Source: Pedobacter suwonensis (lineage in GTDB: Bacteria > Bacteroidota > Bacteroidia > Sphingobacteriales > Sphingobacteriaceae). Taken from it: a stretch of DNA of 64,000 nt. Shown here piece by piece: positions 63,121-64,000 of the stretch. The stretch spans positions 140,829 through 204,828 of the forward strand of contig NZ_FOJM01000001.1 in assembly GCF_900111825.1 (NCBI RefSeq), read 5' to 3'. Under the pieces are notes generated by a model. It saw only the letters and a list, made by a program, of their open reading frames with translations, searched no databases and had not been told where the DNA came from. The translations under genes and the position numbers were made by a program. How positions within the stretch are numbered: the first letter of the stretch is position 1; every line of letters starts with the position of its first letter.

Positions 63121-64000
63121 TTTGCCACAGATTAACACAGATTTGGTTTTAGTTTGAGATTTGTGTTTGTCTTTTTTAGCTGTGGGTTGTTTTTAGTTTC
63201 TGCTTTATTTTTTGCCACAGATTTCACGGATAGACACGGATTATGTTTATTAATATCTGCGTTTATCCTTTTTATCAGTGGTTTATTCTGATTGTTTTTT
63301 CTGTTCTATTTTTTGCCACAGATTGCACGGATAGACAAGGATTACGTTTATTAATATCTGTGTTCATCCTTTTTATCAGTGGTTTATTATAATTGTTTTT
63401 TTCTGTTCTATTTTTGCCACAGATTTCACGGATAGACACGGATTATGTTTATTAATATCTGTGTTCATTCTTTTTATCTGTGGTTTATTCTAATTGTTTT
63501 TTTCTTGTTTTATTTTTTGCCACAGATTTCACAGATTAACACAGATTTGGTTTAGAGATTTGTGTTTGTCTTTTGTAGCTGTGGGTTGTTTTATTTGTTT
63601 TTAGTTCCTGCTTTATTATTTTGCCGCGGATTGCACGGATAGACACGGATTATGTTTATTAATATCTGTGTTCATCCTTTTTATCAGTGGTTTATTCCAA
63701 TTGTTTTTTTCTGTTCTATTTTTTGCCACAGATTTCACAGATTAACACAGATTTGGTTTAGAGATTTGTGTTTGTCTTTTTTAGCTGTGGGTTGTTTTTA
63801 GTTCCTGCTTTATTATTTTGCCGCGGATTGCACGGATAGACACGGCTTATGTTTATTAATATCTGCGTTCATCCTTTTATCAGTGGTTTATTCTGATTGT
63901 TTTTTTCTGTTCTATTTTTTGCCACAGATTGCACGGATAAACACGGATTACGTTTATTAATATCTGTGTTCATCCTTTTTATCAGTGGTTTATTCTAATT
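63121..64000. repeat. Array of ~101-bp imperfect repeats, running off the window
   Basis: At least nine units begin gccacagatt or gccgcggatt, at 63124, 63214, 63315, 63416, 63519, 63623, 63725, 63820 and 63921. Two versions mix: one with cacggatagacacgg and atttattaatatctg-like text ending atcagtggttt, the other with aacacagatttggttt and tagctgtgggttg. No conserved reading frame; the array is upstream of the SDR gene. Confidence 0.85.

Noticed and set aside
63121..64000. CRISPR array at the right edge of the window
   Set aside because: Units of ~101 bp are similar along their whole length, with no short fixed repeat plus unique spacers, and no cas genes are near.

Overview
The window looks like chromosome of a Sphingobacteriaceae (Bacteroidota) bacterium, most like Pedobacter. 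The clues are promoters of the Bacteroidota form TTTG-N18/20-TAnnTTTG before the SRP RNA and tRNA-Lys, a Bacteroidota-type integrase without the first catalytic Arg, BtgA/BtgB-type mobilization genes, a FucP-type sugar transporter, and many short palindromic repeats. The genus is an inference from gene style; no rRNA is present to confirm it.

Left flank (1-16.7 kb), core chromosome: a partial GH130 glycosidase/phosphorylase, a GAF-like histidine kinase, a metallophosphoesterase, a DUF763 protein, a REP-associated transposase (RAYT) among its own palindromic repeats, the gltB-gltD glutamate synthase operon (minus strand, good terminator), the SRP RNA, a small transaldolase, a 1.3-kb repeat-filled gap, a GmhB-like HAD phosphatase, a FucP-type MFS transporter and tRNA-Lys(UUU).

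Middle (16,709-49,793), a ~33-kb integrative mobilizable element: it sits in the 3' end of tRNA-Lys, and an 18-bp direct repeat of the tRNA end lies at its far side. It carries a tyrosine integrase, two excisionase-type HTH proteins, a winged-helix protein, BtgA/BtgB-like mobilization proteins and a hairpin-rich oriT candidate. No conjugation (tra) genes were recognised. The cargo is mostly defence-like: (a) an AbiE-like pair, DUF6922 plus AbiEii nucleotidyltransferase; (b) a HEPN protein operon with a divergent XRE regulator; (c) a row of helicase-nuclease, AlbA_2, ComEC-like metallo-beta-lactamase and HNH genes; (d) a translationally coupled operon of a catalytically dead long Argonaute and two membrane proteins; (e) a Septu-like ATPase-HNH pair; (f) a KAP NTPase, a GNAT-metallopeptidase fusion and a SIR2 protein in a row. 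Items d, f and c are the best candidates for little-described systems. Decayed gene fragments lie between the modules.

Right flank (49.8-64 kb), core chromosome again: an ABC exporter, a FIST sensor protein overlapping a large hybrid histidine kinase (4 PAS-HisKA-HATPase-REC-Hpt), the L-arabinose operon araB-araD-araA, a short-chain dehydrogenase, and an array of ~101-bp repeats running off the window edge.
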